Counted from the first letter of the stretch, positions 1 through 7,372 are shown. The stretch: 9,716 nt of DNA from Candidatus Nitrotoga sp. CP45 (GCA_943329165.2 CALQCV020000057.1:1-9716); one strand, 5' to 3'. Notes: generated by a model not told the origin, from the letters alone. Program-made: numbers and translations.

Positions 1-2222
1 AAAGTTCTGAAGAACAAAGAATTGTCATAGAGATTTTGCACATTTTCCCATTGATTGTTGGCTTCAAAATGTTTCAAAGCGGTTCCAACTCCAAAAAATC
101 CGGGCACATTTTGCTTCATTTGACTCCACGCACTCACAAAAGGAATCGCACGCAAATCAGCAAAATTTAATTGTTCTGATGCATTCCTCTTCGAAGGACG
201 ACTGCCAATATTGGTTTTAGAATAGTATTTCAATGTGCTCATTTCTTCCAAATACGGAATAAACTTTGGATGTGACTTAAAATTCAGATATTTTTGATAT
301 CCTAAATCTGCCAGTTCATCAATTATTGCTTTTTCGGAGATTGAAAGATTATTTTCATCTTTATTAAAAACGGCATTAGCTACTCCGGCGCTCAACAAAT
401 TCTCTAAATTATAACGGCAAGAATCTATCGTGCCAAAATTGGAACTAATGGTTTGACCTTGTACTGTAACCTGTATTTCTTGATTTTCTATAGTCGAGCC
501 TAAAGAGGCATAGAACTTATGCGTTTTTCCACCGCCACGCGCTGGTGGTCCGCCTCGACCATCAAAGAAAATAACTTTGATTCCGTATTTTCGGGAAACT
601 TCTGTAATCATTTCTTTGGCTTTAAAAATACTCCAATTGGCCATCAGATAACCACCATCTTTAGTGCCATCTGAAAAACCAAGCATAACGGTTTGCTTAT
701 CTTTTCGATGCATAATGTGATTTCGATAGATGGTGTTTTTATACAATTGCTCCATGATTTTATGCGCATTTTGCAAATCATCAACCGATTCAAATAACGG
801 CACAATATCTACGGTTGGGTTTTCCCAATCTAATAAACGGAACATGGCAAAAGTTTCGATGACGTTTAAGGCACTTTCGTTATTACTAATGATGTAACGA
901 TTACAACCTCTTTCACCATTTTGTTCCTGTATCTCACGCATTAGCTTTATCGTATCTAAAGTGGAACGCGTGATTTCATTTTCAAAAAAATGATTGCTTA
1001 AATCAAAACGAAGTTTTGAAATGAAATCCATTTTATTTTCTTCGGAAAGTGTTTCGAAATTTTCCGGGAAATAAACTTCTTTTTCTCTTTTCAAAAATGC
1101 CATAATATCATCAAAAACGATATTATGAATACGACTATTTTGACGAATATCTAGAGCCGCAAAATGAAAACCAAACTCATTTATCTTTTGCAACAACATA
1201 TTAATTTCGTCTAAATACAACGACTGATGATCATTAATTATGATTTGTTTTACAATATTAAGTTCGTTGTTTAATTCGGCTAAAGAAATGAATAATTCGC
1301 CTTGAGAATAAAAAACAGAACGATACAGTTTGTATTCTAAGTTGGCAATAATTTTATCAACCTTGTTGAAAGTCAGCTTTCTTTTCAAGACTCTGATGTC
1401 AAAATAATAGCATTTGAGTATTGACGTGCGCAATCGTTTAGCAACTTTCTCTGTAATTTCCGGAGTTACAAAAGGATTACCGTCTCTATCACCGCCCGGC
1501 CAAAAGCCCAAATTAATAATGGAGTTTTCAATAGTATTGCCATCAAATATATTTTTCTGCATGTACAGCATCATTTCGCCAATGGTTTGATAGAATACAT
1601 TTTCAAGATACCAAATAAGGCTCACGGCTTCGTCAAATGGTGTTGGCTTTTCTTTTTTGATGAAAGGTGTTTTACCAAGTTGTGCCAACAATTGTTTGAT
1701 TACTAACAAATCATTTTGACGAATGGCTTCGGTCAAATCTGTGATGATTGCTAGAACTGAACCCGGATAAAACTGTGTTGGATGTGCTGTTAGAACGGTT
1801 CGAACGCCAAAGTTTTCGAGAAAATTAATAAGCTCTTCATGTTTGTCTTTGGCTTCTGATTTCTCTTTGATATCGCGTAACGAACCACGACCTTCTAAGT
1901 TATTCACAACCGGAAAAGCAGCATCTTCAATGGCATCAAAAAGTACAATTTGACGTTCAACGTATTGAATAAATCGAAACATCAAATCGATTTTTTCATT
2001 TTCGGAAGCCTTATCTAAATATTTATCAGCAAAGAAATCGACTATTTGCTTTGGCGACCAATTCTTTTTAAAACCGGAATCACAAACTTCGGCAAACAAG
2101 GGCAGTAATACGCCGGTATTATCAATTGCATCAAACGGCAATGTGATAAAAACGCTGTTGTAAATATGATATTTTGATAAAACATATTGGTTAAAACGCT
2201 CAATTTTTGGTAAGGTGTACAT
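1..2222 (-). CDS. ppc: Phosphoenolpyruvate carboxylase, C-terminus cut by window edge
   Basis: This enzyme adds bicarbonate to phosphoenolpyruvate to make oxaloacetate, the anaplerotic feed of the TCA cycle, in the cytoplasm. The 740 complete codons visible compare with about 850-900 in the family, so roughly the last 110-150 residues lie outside the window. Landmarks in order: LTAHPTQ (catalytic His147), WPGGDRDGNP (241-250), GFSDGTKDGG (515-524), DGRGGPPARGG (554-564) and GSRPSKR (673-679, containing the PEP-binding Arg). The ATG is chosen because an in-frame TAA lies shortly upstream and only a TTG intervenes. The protein departs from canonical PEPC: the usual Glu after HPT is Gln, the following R-R/K pair is absent, and the His before GRGG is Asp554. 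This looks like a Bacteroidota lineage form rather than decay, since the frame is open throughout. It follows the Lrp gene but is separated from it by a terminator, and I see no strong promoter of its own. Confidence 0.95.
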   Translation of the reverse strand, partial: MYTLPKIERFNQYVLSKYHIYNSVFITLPFDAIDNTGVLLPLFAEVCDSGFKKNWSPKQIVDFFADKYLDKASENEKIDLMFRFIQYVERQIVLFDAIEDAAFPVVNNLEGRGSLRDIKEKSEAKDKHEELINFLENFGVRTVLTAHPTQFYPGSVLAIITDLTEAIRQNDLLVIKQLLAQLGKTPFIKKEKPTPFDEAVSLIWYLENVFYQTIGEMMLYMQKNIFDGNTIENSIINLGFWPGGDRDGNPFVTPEITEKVAKRLRTSILKCYYFDIRVLKRKLTFNKVDKIIANLEYKLYRSVFYSQGELFISLAELNNELNIVKQIIINDHQSLYLDEINMLLQKINEFGFHFAALDIRQNSRIHNIVFDDIMAFLKREKEVYFPENFETLSEENKMDFISKLRFDLSNHFFENEITRSTLDTIKLMREIQEQNGERGCNRYIISNNESALNVIETFAMFRLLDWENPTVDIVPLFESVDDLQNAHKIMEQLYKNTIYRNHIMHRKDKQTVMLGFSDGTKDGGYLMANWSIFKAKEMITEVSRKYGIKVIFFDGRGGPPARGGGKTHKFYASLGSTIENQEIQVTVQGQTISSNFGTIDSCRYNLENLLSAGVANAVFNKDENNLSISEKAIIDELADLGYQKYLNFKSHPKFIPYLEEMSTLKYYSKTNIGSRPSKRNASEQLNFADLRAIPFVSAWSQMKQNVPGFFGVGTALKHFEANNQWENVQNLYDNSLFFRT

Positions 2223-2248
2223 GGCTGACAATTTAAATTGAATTATTT

Positions 2249-2280
2249 AAAAAAAACCTCATTCGCAGAAGAGAATGAGG
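2249..2280 (-). terminator. Intrinsic terminator after the Lrp gene
   Basis: Read on the minus strand, a perfect 8-bp stem CCTCATTC/GAATGAGG (2273-2280 and 2257-2264) with an 8-nt loop is followed at once by eight T residues (2256-2249). It lies 28 bp past the Lrp stop codon and 26 bp before the ppc start, so it should end the Lrp transcript and limit read-through into ppc. Confidence 0.85.
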
Positions 2281-2308
2281 TTAGAATTATATAACAAAAT
2301 ATTAGTTC

Positions 2309-2791
2309 TTAATCTAATTCTTGGAAAATGGTGTGCATCAAACGCTTTTTGTCGTTTATACTTTCTTCTAACGACACCATGGTTTCGGTTCTATAAACAC
2401 CTTCAATATCGTCAATCATATAGATCACATCTTTTGCATGCTTGGTGTCTCTAGCTCTAATTTTACAAAAAATATTAAATTTACCAGTAGTAACAGAAGC
2501 CACTGTAATATATGGAATTTCATTTATACGCTCAAGTACAAATTTAGTTTGTGACGTATTATTCAAAAACACACCAATATAAGCTATAAATGCGTAACCT
2601 AATTTTTCATAATCCAATGTTAAAGAAGAACCCATAATAATACCTTGGTCTTCCATTTTCTTTACTCTTACATGAACAGTTCCTGCTGAAATCAATAGTT
2701 TTTTGGCAATATCTGTGAAAGGAATTCTAGTGTTGTCAATCAACATATCCAAGATTTGGTGGTCTACTTCGTCTAATTTAAACTTACTCAT
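2309..2791 (-). CDS. Lrp/AsnC family transcriptional regulator
   Basis: A 160-residue one-domain-pair regulator. The N-terminus (about 5-60) is the AsnC-type winged helix-turn-helix: LDEVDHQILDML, then RIPFTDIAKKL, then ISAGTVHVRVKKMEDQGII as the recognition helix and wing. The C-terminus (about 66-143) is the RAM/ligand-binding domain, with the VTTGKFNIFCKIRARD strand-turn typical of the effector pocket. Family members form dimers and higher oligomers and respond to amino acids or related small molecules. The effector cannot be read from the sequence. Its neighbours are an M14 peptidase 53 bp upstream and ppc downstream past a terminator, so control of amino-acid or carbon-nitrogen balance is a reasonable inference only. 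The ATG start has an A-rich leader and a near-consensus Bacteroidota promoter just upstream. Confidence 0.93.
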   Translation of the reverse strand: MSKFKLDEVDHQILDMLIDNTRIPFTDIAKKLLISAGTVHVRVKKMEDQGIIMGSSLTLDYEKLGYAFIAYIGVFLNNTSQTKFVLERINEIPYITVASVTTGKFNIFCKIRARDTKHAKDVIYMIDDIEGVYRTETMVSLEESINDKKRLMHTIFQELD

Positions 2792-2806
2792 AAAATATAT
2801 TTTTAT

Positions 2807-2835
2807 TAAATCTAATTTTAAAGTTCAAGTCCAAA
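2807..2835 (-). promoter_or_regulatory. Candidate Bacteroidota-type promoter of the Lrp gene
   Basis: On the minus strand, TTTG (2835-2832) is followed by 17 nt and TAGATTTA (2814-2807). This matches the Bacteroidota sigma-factor pattern TTTG-N17-19-TAnnTTTG except for the last base. It ends 15 bp before the ATG, which implies a very short leader. It suggests the regulator is transcribed independently of the acyltransferase/peptidase pair. The call rests on pattern match only. Confidence 0.45.
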
Positions 2836-2844
2836 AGCAATGCG

Positions 2845-3987
2845 CTACCTAATTTGTGATCCGTTAACTATTTTAATACTTTTTCCTAAATAAAAGTTAG
2901 CTTTCTCCTCTAGAATCGGAAAATTACTTTTTCCGTCAGTATAGGTTTCACCTTTAGCATCAATTTCTACATGACCAAAATAATTATCTAAATTATCAAC
3001 TTGAGCAACTTCTGCTTCAAAAGTTACTTTTCCATTATTTAGAACTTCTTTGAACTGAGAAGCAAAGTTGATAATTTTTTCGATATTATCATAATTTATT
3101 TTGACATTTTTATAAACAAAATCATAAAAACCAACTTTATTTTGCGAAATTTTTAGGTAATTGTCAATTTCGTTGCGAACTATATCGTTTTCGTTTAAAA
3201 ACTTGAGTCCCGAAGCTAAGGCAATAAATATATATTTTCTGGTAATTTCTCGTTCGTAATCGTTCGAAAAATGTCCAGCTTCAAAAAGAATTGTAGGTAC
3301 ATTTAAGTTTTGAAAAGTATCTCCAACACAATTTAAATTAAACGAATCGTCAAATCGTCCTACTTGATTTGGGATAAACTGTTGCAACGTATTATTCATC
3401 GCCACAATAACATTCATGGCCTTTATACGGACTTCATTACTATCTCTGTTTTCATTAAAAGCTGGTGCTAAAAACGAAACGGTAGCGGAATGCCCTGATT
3501 CTCCTGCGCCATAAATAGTACGCTGATCATGGAGATTATAGCAGTAATTTGGCTGAAAAGCTTCGAATGTTTTTCGTAATACAATACTTTCAGGTTGTGA
3601 AAGATCTTGGGCATCACGGTTTAAATCTATTCCATTCGCATTTTCTCTAGTATATAATTTTGCTCCGTCTGGATTGAGCATTGGCAAAATACAAAAGGTG
3701 AAATTGTCTAAAAAAGAATTACTTTCTTTGGTCCTAGAATGTAAAAAATTAATAAAGTCAAAAAGTGCTTTCGTCGTCGTGCTCTCGTTTCCGTGCATTT
3801 GTGACCACATCAGAATTTTAGTTTTTCCGATTCCGAATTGCAATTTGTAAATTGGTTCTCCCAAAACAGATTTCCCTACAATTTCAGCTTTATGCTTTAA
3901 AATCAAAGGTTCTATATGTTCCAACGTTACGTATCGTCCAAAAACACTTTCTTCTTTACAGTCTTTATGTATCTCTAAATAATTCAT
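2845..3987 (-). CDS. M14 family zinc carboxypeptidase-like metallopeptidase
   Basis: A 380-residue protein with the full M14 active-site layout. Zinc ligands are His65 and Glu68 in SQMHGNES, and His153 in YNLHDQRT. The substrate-binding Arg/Asn-Arg set is TREN (Arg114) and DLNRD (Asn123-Arg124). The catalytic Glu is Glu236 in LFEAGHF. NPDG (105-108) is the usual turn. M14 enzymes remove C-terminal residues from peptides or cleave amidated amino acids; the substrate class cannot be told from sequence. There is no signal peptide (start MNYLEIHKDC), so it is predicted to be cytoplasmic, unlike secreted digestive carboxypeptidases. The last ~100 residues are an accessory region I do not recognise. 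It starts 10 bp after the acyltransferase stop codon, so the two are probably co-transcribed, and it ends 53 bp before the Lrp gene. Confidence 0.9.
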   Translation of the reverse strand: MNYLEIHKDCKEESVFGRYVTLEHIEPLILKHKAEIVGKSVLGEPIYKLQFGIGKTKILMWSQMHGNESTTTKALFDFINFLHSRTKESNSFLDNFTFCILPMLNPDGAKLYTRENANGIDLNRDAQDLSQPESIVLRKTFEAFQPNYCYNLHDQRTIYGAGESGHSATVSFLAPAFNENRDSNEVRIKAMNVIVAMNNTLQQFIPNQVGRFDDSFNLNCVGDTFQNLNVPTILFEAGHFSNDYEREITRKYIFIALASGLKFLNENDIVRNEIDNYLKISQNKVGFYDFVYKNVKINYDNIEKIINFASQFKEVLNNGKVTFEAEVAQVDNLDNYFGHVEIDAKGETYTDGKSNFPILEEKANFYLGKSIKIVNGSQIR

Positions 3988-3997
3988 TTTTTTAGTT

Positions 3998-4549
3998 TTA
4001 AACTATAAAACTTCTTTCCGGAATTTTTCCGACGACATCTTTATAAAACGGTAAAATACCTTTCATATCTTCTTCATAATTGCCTGTGGCCCATACCGAA
4101 TTACCAACTTTAACTTCTTTCTTACCATAATCAAAAGCTACCGGAATAATAGGAACGCCTGCTTTTAAAGCTATATAATAAAATCCTGTCCGGAGTTCAG
4201 TTACTTTTTTTCGAGTACCTTCGGGCGATAATGCCAAACGAAATGTTTCGTGTTTATTAAATACTTCTGCTGTTGCGTCTACATTATTTCTACCGCCACT
4301 TCGGTCTAATGGTGCGCCGCCAACGCTTCTGAAATAATATCCTATCGGAAATACAAATAATTCTTTTTTGCCTACAAAATTTATTTCAACATTCATAATG
4401 CCACGAACTAACAAGGCAATAAAAAAATCAACATTCGCCGTATGCGGAATAACTATAACTACACACTTTTTAATAGATTTGTCAAGCGTTCCAATCAATT
4501 TCCATCCTAGTAATCGAAAGAAAATAAATTTATAAAGTCTTTTCTTCAT
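3998..4549 (-). CDS. PlsC-family acyltransferase (1-acylglycerol-3-phosphate acyltransferase-like)
   Basis: A short, 183-residue member of the LPLAT/PlsC acyltransferase family. Block I is PHTANVDFF with the catalytic HX4D pair (His36, Asp41). Block II is the GGAPLDRSGG segment (78-86). Block III is LSPEGTRKK (108-115). Block IV is VPIIPVAFD (132-140). Family members transfer a fatty acyl group from acyl-ACP or acyl-CoA to a lysophospholipid or another hydroxyl at the inner face of the membrane. The exact acceptor here is not certain; the small size and HTANVD variant of block I resemble flavobacterial paralogues rather than the main PlsC. There is no long N-terminal transmembrane helix, although the first 20 residues are basic and hydrophobic and may dock to the membrane. 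It is first in a tight pair with the M14 peptidase and is transcribed divergently from the SpeE-like gene. Confidence 0.88.
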   Translation of the reverse strand: MKKRLYKFIFFRLLGWKLIGTLDKSIKKCVVIVIPHTANVDFFIALLVRGIMNVEINFVGKKELFVFPIGYYFRSVGGAPLDRSGGRNNVDATAEVFNKHETFRLALSPEGTRKKVTELRTGFYYIALKAGVPIIPVAFDYGKKEVKVGNSVWATGNYEEDMKGILPFYKDVVGKIPERSFIV

Positions 4550-4607
4550 ACTGTTTATTTTCCGTAAATTTAGTGTTTCTGTATTACTTTTAAGAAAATA
4601 TTTATTG
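4550..4607. promoter_or_regulatory. Divergent promoter region, acyltransferase / SpeE-like gene
   Basis: This 58-bp spacer must hold the starts of both transcripts. Weak -7-like elements are TAAATTTA (4565-4572, minus strand, 15 bp before the acyltransferase ATG) and TACTTTTA (4585-4592, plus strand, 15 bp before the SpeE-like ATG). Neither has a convincing TTTG at -33, and both lack the final G of TAnnTTTG. The location is supported by gene orientation; the exact elements are uncertain. Confidence 0.35.
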
Positions 4608-5270
4608 ATGATTCGAAAACTGTTTAGCTATTTGATACCGATTAACGTTTACCGAAAAAACTCTGTGGTAAGTAAATCGCTTGAAGTAACTTGGAACAAT
4701 GGTGAATTGGTTTTAGATAGTAAGAGTACCAATTATTCGTATGGAAGTTTGCAACGAATTCTCAGAAAAGGATTGAAATATATAGGTTTTGAGCGAATTC
4801 GAAATTTTGAAAACATTTTGGTTCTTGGTGTTGCCGGTGGCAGTGTGATTAAAACTTTGGCTAATGAAATCGAATTTAAAGGAAAAATTACTGGTGTTGA
4901 AATTGACGCCGGAATTATTGATATAGCCAACAGCTATTTTGAATTGAATAAAATTCCGAATCTTGAAATTGTGATTGATGACGCTTTTGAATATGTTTTG
5001 AAAACCAAATTAAAATACGATTTGATTATCATTGATATTTTTGAAGATACGACTATGCCCACTTTTTTATTTCAGGATTTTTTTATCAATCGAATCAATT
5101 CCTTGGTGAATATAAACGGTTTTATACTGTTTAATACGATGGTAATTAACAAAATACAGGAGGAACGAAATCAAATATACAAATCAAAATTTGGCGGCGA
5201 TTATTCACTTCGATTGTATCCAAAAGTAGAAATACACAATGAATTGTTTACAATAAAAAAACTAAAATAA
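4608..5270 (+). CDS. Spermidine-synthase-like (SpeE-fold) protein
   Basis: A 220-residue protein with the Rossmann methyltransferase-like fold of polyamine synthases. Motif I is ENILVLGVAGGS (68-79), where true spermidine synthases have GGGDG. The nucleotide-binding acidic residue is in TGVEIDAG (Glu98). IDDAFEYV (123-130) matches the IDDG(xx)F adenine-binding strand. YDLIIIDIFED (137-147) aligns with the DSxDP catalytic loop, keeping the first Asp (143) but not the second. The N-terminal beta domain is shortened. The fold is clear, but the substitutions make aminopropyl transfer doubtful; a methyltransferase or non-canonical polyamine-like activity is possible. The ATG at 4608 is preferred to the TTG directly before it. 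The stop codon overlaps the start of the channel gene (TAATG), which points to translational coupling. Confidence 0.75.
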   Translation: MIRKLFSYLIPINVYRKNSVVSKSLEVTWNNGELVLDSKSTNYSYGSLQRILRKGLKYIGFERIRNFENILVLGVAGGSVIKTLANEIEFKGKITGVEIDAGIIDIANSYFELNKIPNLEIVIDDAFEYVLKTKLKYDLIIIDIFEDTTMPTFLFQDFFINRINSLVNINGFILFNTMVINKIQEERNQIYKSKFGGDYSLRLYPKVEIHNELFTIKKLK

Positions 5271-5977
5271 TGGGATTTTTAAGAAAATTATTGATTGGAA
5301 AAGTTTCTCCAAACCAAAAGCCCAAATTCAATCCTATTGAAAGACGGATTTTAAATATTAGAGCTATTTGGAACAATGATCATCAATTTGATAACGGAAT
5401 TGAAAAAATTGTAAGATTGTTTCTTTCTTCTTCTCAATTGTTATTTCCTGGTGTTTACATAAAATATTCATCCAATAAAATTGGACACGAATATCAAGAT
5501 TTAGCACTTGATCTATATGTTTTGGTAAAGGTTTTATTTCCGTTGCTTATTTTGATAAATCATTGGCAATACAATCATTTCATTCTTTATACAATGGTTT
5601 ATTTGTTATTGGAAACGGTTTTATATATACCAACCTTAATTTTTGCTTCCGATTTATTTACTCGTCCACGCTCCTATAAGCGATCGATGTTAATGTTATT
5701 TTTTAATTATATGGAAATAATATTTTCTTTTGCTGTTTTATATACTCATGGTAATAATATGAACAAGCCATTCGGACATTGGTTTGATGCCATTTATTTT
5801 AGTATTGTGAGTTCAAACTCAATAGGTTTTGGCGATTATTACCCAATAACAATTTTTGGAAAAATTTTGGTTAGCATTCAAGCTATGTTTTTCTTGTCGT
5901 TTGTAGTGTTGTTCTTGAATTTCTTTTCTACGAAATTAAAAAGCAAAGGTTATTTTGACAATGAGGAAATGGAATAA
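5270..5977 (+). CDS. Potassium-channel-like membrane protein (ion channel 2 pore domain)
   Basis: A 235-residue protein. After a basic, soluble N-terminal ~75 residues come hydrophobic segments at about 82-98, 103-125 and 140-160, a pore helix WFDAIYFSIVSS (171-182), the selectivity filter SIGFGDYYP (184-192, the TxGYGD-type K+ filter with Phe for Tyr) and a last helix at about 196-219. This is the Ion_trans_2 pore preceded by two extra helices, so a K+-selective or related cation channel in the inner membrane is expected. No RCK/TrkA-N ligand-binding domain is present; the C-terminus is a short charged tail. It overlaps the SpeE-like gene by one base and converges on kdsB with a 2-bp gap. 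The sequence does not show what gates it. Confidence 0.82.
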   Translation: MGFLRKLLIGKVSPNQKPKFNPIERRILNIRAIWNNDHQFDNGIEKIVRLFLSSSQLLFPGVYIKYSSNKIGHEYQDLALDLYVLVKVLFPLLILINHWQYNHFILYTMVYLLLETVLYIPTLIFASDLFTRPRSYKRSMLMLFFNYMEIIFSFAVLYTHGNNMNKPFGHWFDAIYFSIVSSNSIGFGDYYPITIFGKILVSIQAMFFLSFVVLFLNFFSTKLKSKGYFDNEEME

Positions 5978-5979
5978 TT

Positions 5980-6705
5980 TTAAAGTAATTTCCTTGCCTT
6001 TTCCAAATCTTCAGGCGTATCAATCCCGATGCTTCCCTGATTGGCTTCAACCATTTTAATTCTCTTGCCAAATTCTAAGTAGCGTAGTTGTTCCAATTTT
6101 TCGGAAGCTTCGAGCGATTTCATAGGCAAACGATAAAAATCTAACAACGCTTGTTTGCGGAAAGCATAAATTCCGATGTGTTTCATATAACGAACGCCTG
6201 CATTAGCATCTCTTGGGTATGGAATTACGGAACGTGAAAAGTACAATGCAAATCCATTTTGATCAGTTACCACTTTTACATTATTCGGATTTTCAATTTC
6301 TGATTTGTCTGTTATTTCAAACATCAGCGAAGCCAAATCAACTTTTTGGTCAAAATCATTTCGAAAAACATCTAACAGTTTTGCGAGTGGTTCTTTGTTA
6401 ATGAATGGTTCATCGCCTTGAACATTCACAACAATATCTACGTCCAAATTCTCTACTGCTTCAGCAATTCGGTCGCTACCGCTTTCGTGCGCTGCGACAC
6501 TCATGATTGCTTTGCCTCCATTATTGATGATTTCGTCATAAATCAAAATCGAGTCGGTAACAACAAATACATCATCAAATAATCGGGTATTCTTTGCCGA
6601 TTCATAGGTTCGTTGAATAACTGTTTTTCCACCTAAATCTTGCATTAACTTAGCAGGAAAACGTGTTGAAGCATAACGGGCTGGAATTACGGCGATGATT
6701 TTCAT
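5980..6705 (-). CDS. kdsB: 3-deoxy-manno-octulosonate cytidylyltransferase (CMP-Kdo synthetase)
   Basis: KdsB couples Kdo to CMP using CTP, activating the sugar for transfer to lipid A in the cytoplasm. The 241 residues match the usual 240-255. The nucleotide-binding loop is [14 protein letters not shown] (7-20, with Arg10, Arg15, Lys19). [11 protein letters not shown] (73-83) binds the base, and [10 protein letters not shown] (92-101) carries the Mg2+-binding Asp98. [12 protein letters not shown] (155-166) and KHIGIYAFR (175-183) are the Kdo-site signatures. LEQLRYLE (204-211) and [11 protein letters not shown] (227-237) complete the family pattern, including the second metal Asp229. The presence of the gene implies a Gram-negative envelope with Kdo-containing LPS. 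Its stop is 2 bp from that of the channel gene on the opposite strand. Its leader runs through the spacer shared with the toxin-antitoxin module. Confidence 0.96.
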   Translation of the reverse strand: MKIIAVIPARYASTRFPAKLMQDLGGKTVIQRTYESAKNTRLFDDVFVVTDSILIYDEIINNGGKAIMSVAAHESGSDRIAEAVENLDVDIVVNVQGDEPFINKEPLAKLLDVFRNDFDQKVDLASLMFEITDKSEIENPNNVKVVTDQNGFALYFSRSVIPYPRDANAGVRYMKHIGIYAFRKQALLDFYRLPMKSLEASEKLEQLRYLEFGKRIKMVEANQGSIGIDTPEDLEKARKLL

Positions 6706-6773
6706 TTTGAGTTATTAGATTACTGAGTGGCTAAAGTACAAAGTTTGTTTTTAATGCGCCTAGTGAAAGACAT

Positions 6774-6795
6774 TACAAATATATTTGTATTTTTG
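6774..6795 (+). promoter_or_regulatory. Palindrome and -7 elements upstream of the toxin-antitoxin genes
   Basis: TACAAATATATTTGTA (6774-6789) is a perfect 16-bp palindrome. It contains TATATTTG, an exact TAnnTTTG -7 match, on both strands (6780-6787 plus; 6783-6776 minus). A second exact match, TATTTTTG, sits at 6788-6795 on the plus strand. The plus-strand elements lie 20-28 bp before the antitoxin ATG; the minus-strand one could serve kdsB with a ~70-nt leader. No good TTTG is found at -33 for any of them. A palindrome over the promoter is the expected layout for an antitoxin or toxin-antitoxin complex autorepressing its operon, but that role is inferred. Confidence 0.45.
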
Positions 6796-6815
6796 ATTTG
6801 CTAAAACTTTGCGTC

Positions 6816-7055
6816 ATGGATATTAAAATAAACATACTAAACAAAAAATTGGAATTAATCCAATGGCTTTCCACTATTGAAGATGCAACAATTATTGAGA
6901 AAATAATGGACTTGGGAAAAAAGGAAAGTAAAGATTGGTGGAATTCAATTTCTGAAAGTGAAAAAGAATCTATCGAAAAAGGATTAAAAGATGCTGACTC
7001 TGGAAAACTAAATCCTCACTCAAACGCCAGAAAACTTTATGAAAAATGGCTATAA
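6816..7055 (+). CDS. Antitoxin of a RelE/ParE-type toxin-antitoxin module
   Basis: A 79-residue acidic-then-basic protein of the small antitoxin type common in Bacteroidota next to RelE/ParE toxins. Recognisable pieces are the N-terminal KLELIQWLSTIEDATIIEKI, the DWWNSISESEKESIEKGLKDADSGK core (40-64), and the C-terminal HSNARKLYEKWL (68-79), the end that in this family typically wraps the toxin. It should bind and neutralise the protein encoded next and, by analogy, repress the operon. The ATG at 6816 is preferred: the upstream in-frame TTG (6798) would add MLKLCV, which does not fit the family and sits inside the leader. Its last 17 bp overlap the toxin reading frame. DNA-binding ability cannot be confirmed by eye. 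Confidence 0.8.
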   Translation: MDIKINILNKKLELIQWLSTIEDATIIEKIMDLGKKESKDWWNSISESEKESIEKGLKDADSGKLNPHSNARKLYEKWL

Positions 7056-7344
7056 AATTCTTTGGACTAATCATGCTATAAAAGAATTAGAAGATACAAT
7101 TACCTATTTAGAAGAAAATTGGACAGATAAAGAACTTCAATATCTAGTTGTAAAAATGGAAGAAACTTTACTATTGATTTCTCATAATCCTTATTTATTT
7201 CAAGTTTCAGAAGTTAAAAAAGATATTCGTAGAGTTGTTATTCTAACTTATAACACTTTATATTACAGAGTTAAGAATAATCAAATTGAAATTATTTCAT
7301 TTTTTTCAAACAGACAAAATCCTAAAAAACGAAAGTTGAAATAG
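7039..7344 (+). CDS. RelE/ParE superfamily toxin
   Basis: A 101-residue basic protein with the compact RelE/ParE fold. It shows the opening strand YKILWTNHA, helix AIKELEDTITYLEENW, helix ELQYLVVKMEETLLLISHNP, then strands DIRRVVILTYNTLYYRVKNN and IEIISFFSNRQNPKKRK. The RR pair (64-65), the tyrosines of LYYRV (75-76) and the terminal FSNRQNP motif (89-94) are where ParE/RelE proteins keep their functional residues. Target is undecided: ParE-type members inhibit DNA gyrase, RelE-type cleave ribosome-bound mRNA. The lack of a clear RelE catalytic Lys/Glu set makes me favour a ParE-like member, weakly. The ATG lies inside the antitoxin gene, 17 bp before the antitoxin stop, so the two are translationally coupled. 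The reading frame is intact, so the module looks functional. Confidence 0.83.
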   Translation: MKNGYKILWTNHAIKELEDTITYLEENWTDKELQYLVVKMEETLLLISHNPYLFQVSEVKKDIRRVVILTYNTLYYRVKNNQIEIISFFSNRQNPKKRKLK

Positions 7345-7354
7345 ACCAACTGAG

Positions 7355-7372
7355 CAAAGTATCACGACTTTG
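7355..7372. repeat. Small inverted repeat downstream of the toxin
   Basis: CAAAGT (7355-7360) and ACTTTG (7367-7372) form a 6-bp stem with a 6-nt loop, starting 11 bp past the toxin stop. There is no T-run after it on the plus strand, so it is at best a weak end structure. The wording (ACTTTG next to a CACG loop) also resembles degenerate repeats that I recall from flavobacterial spacers; this cannot be checked here. Confidence 0.4.

Noticed and set aside
2229..2240. 12-bp palindrome CAATTTAAATTG before the ppc start as an operator
   Set aside because: Short, made almost only of A and T, and likely by chance in this composition; there is no second copy to support it.
4733..4930. Minus-strand frame of 65 codons inside the SpeE-like gene
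   Set aside because: Antisense to a well-supported coding region, with no family resemblance.
6213..6401. Plus-strand frame of 62 codons inside kdsB
   Set aside because: Antisense to a highly conserved gene; composition looks like a shadow frame.
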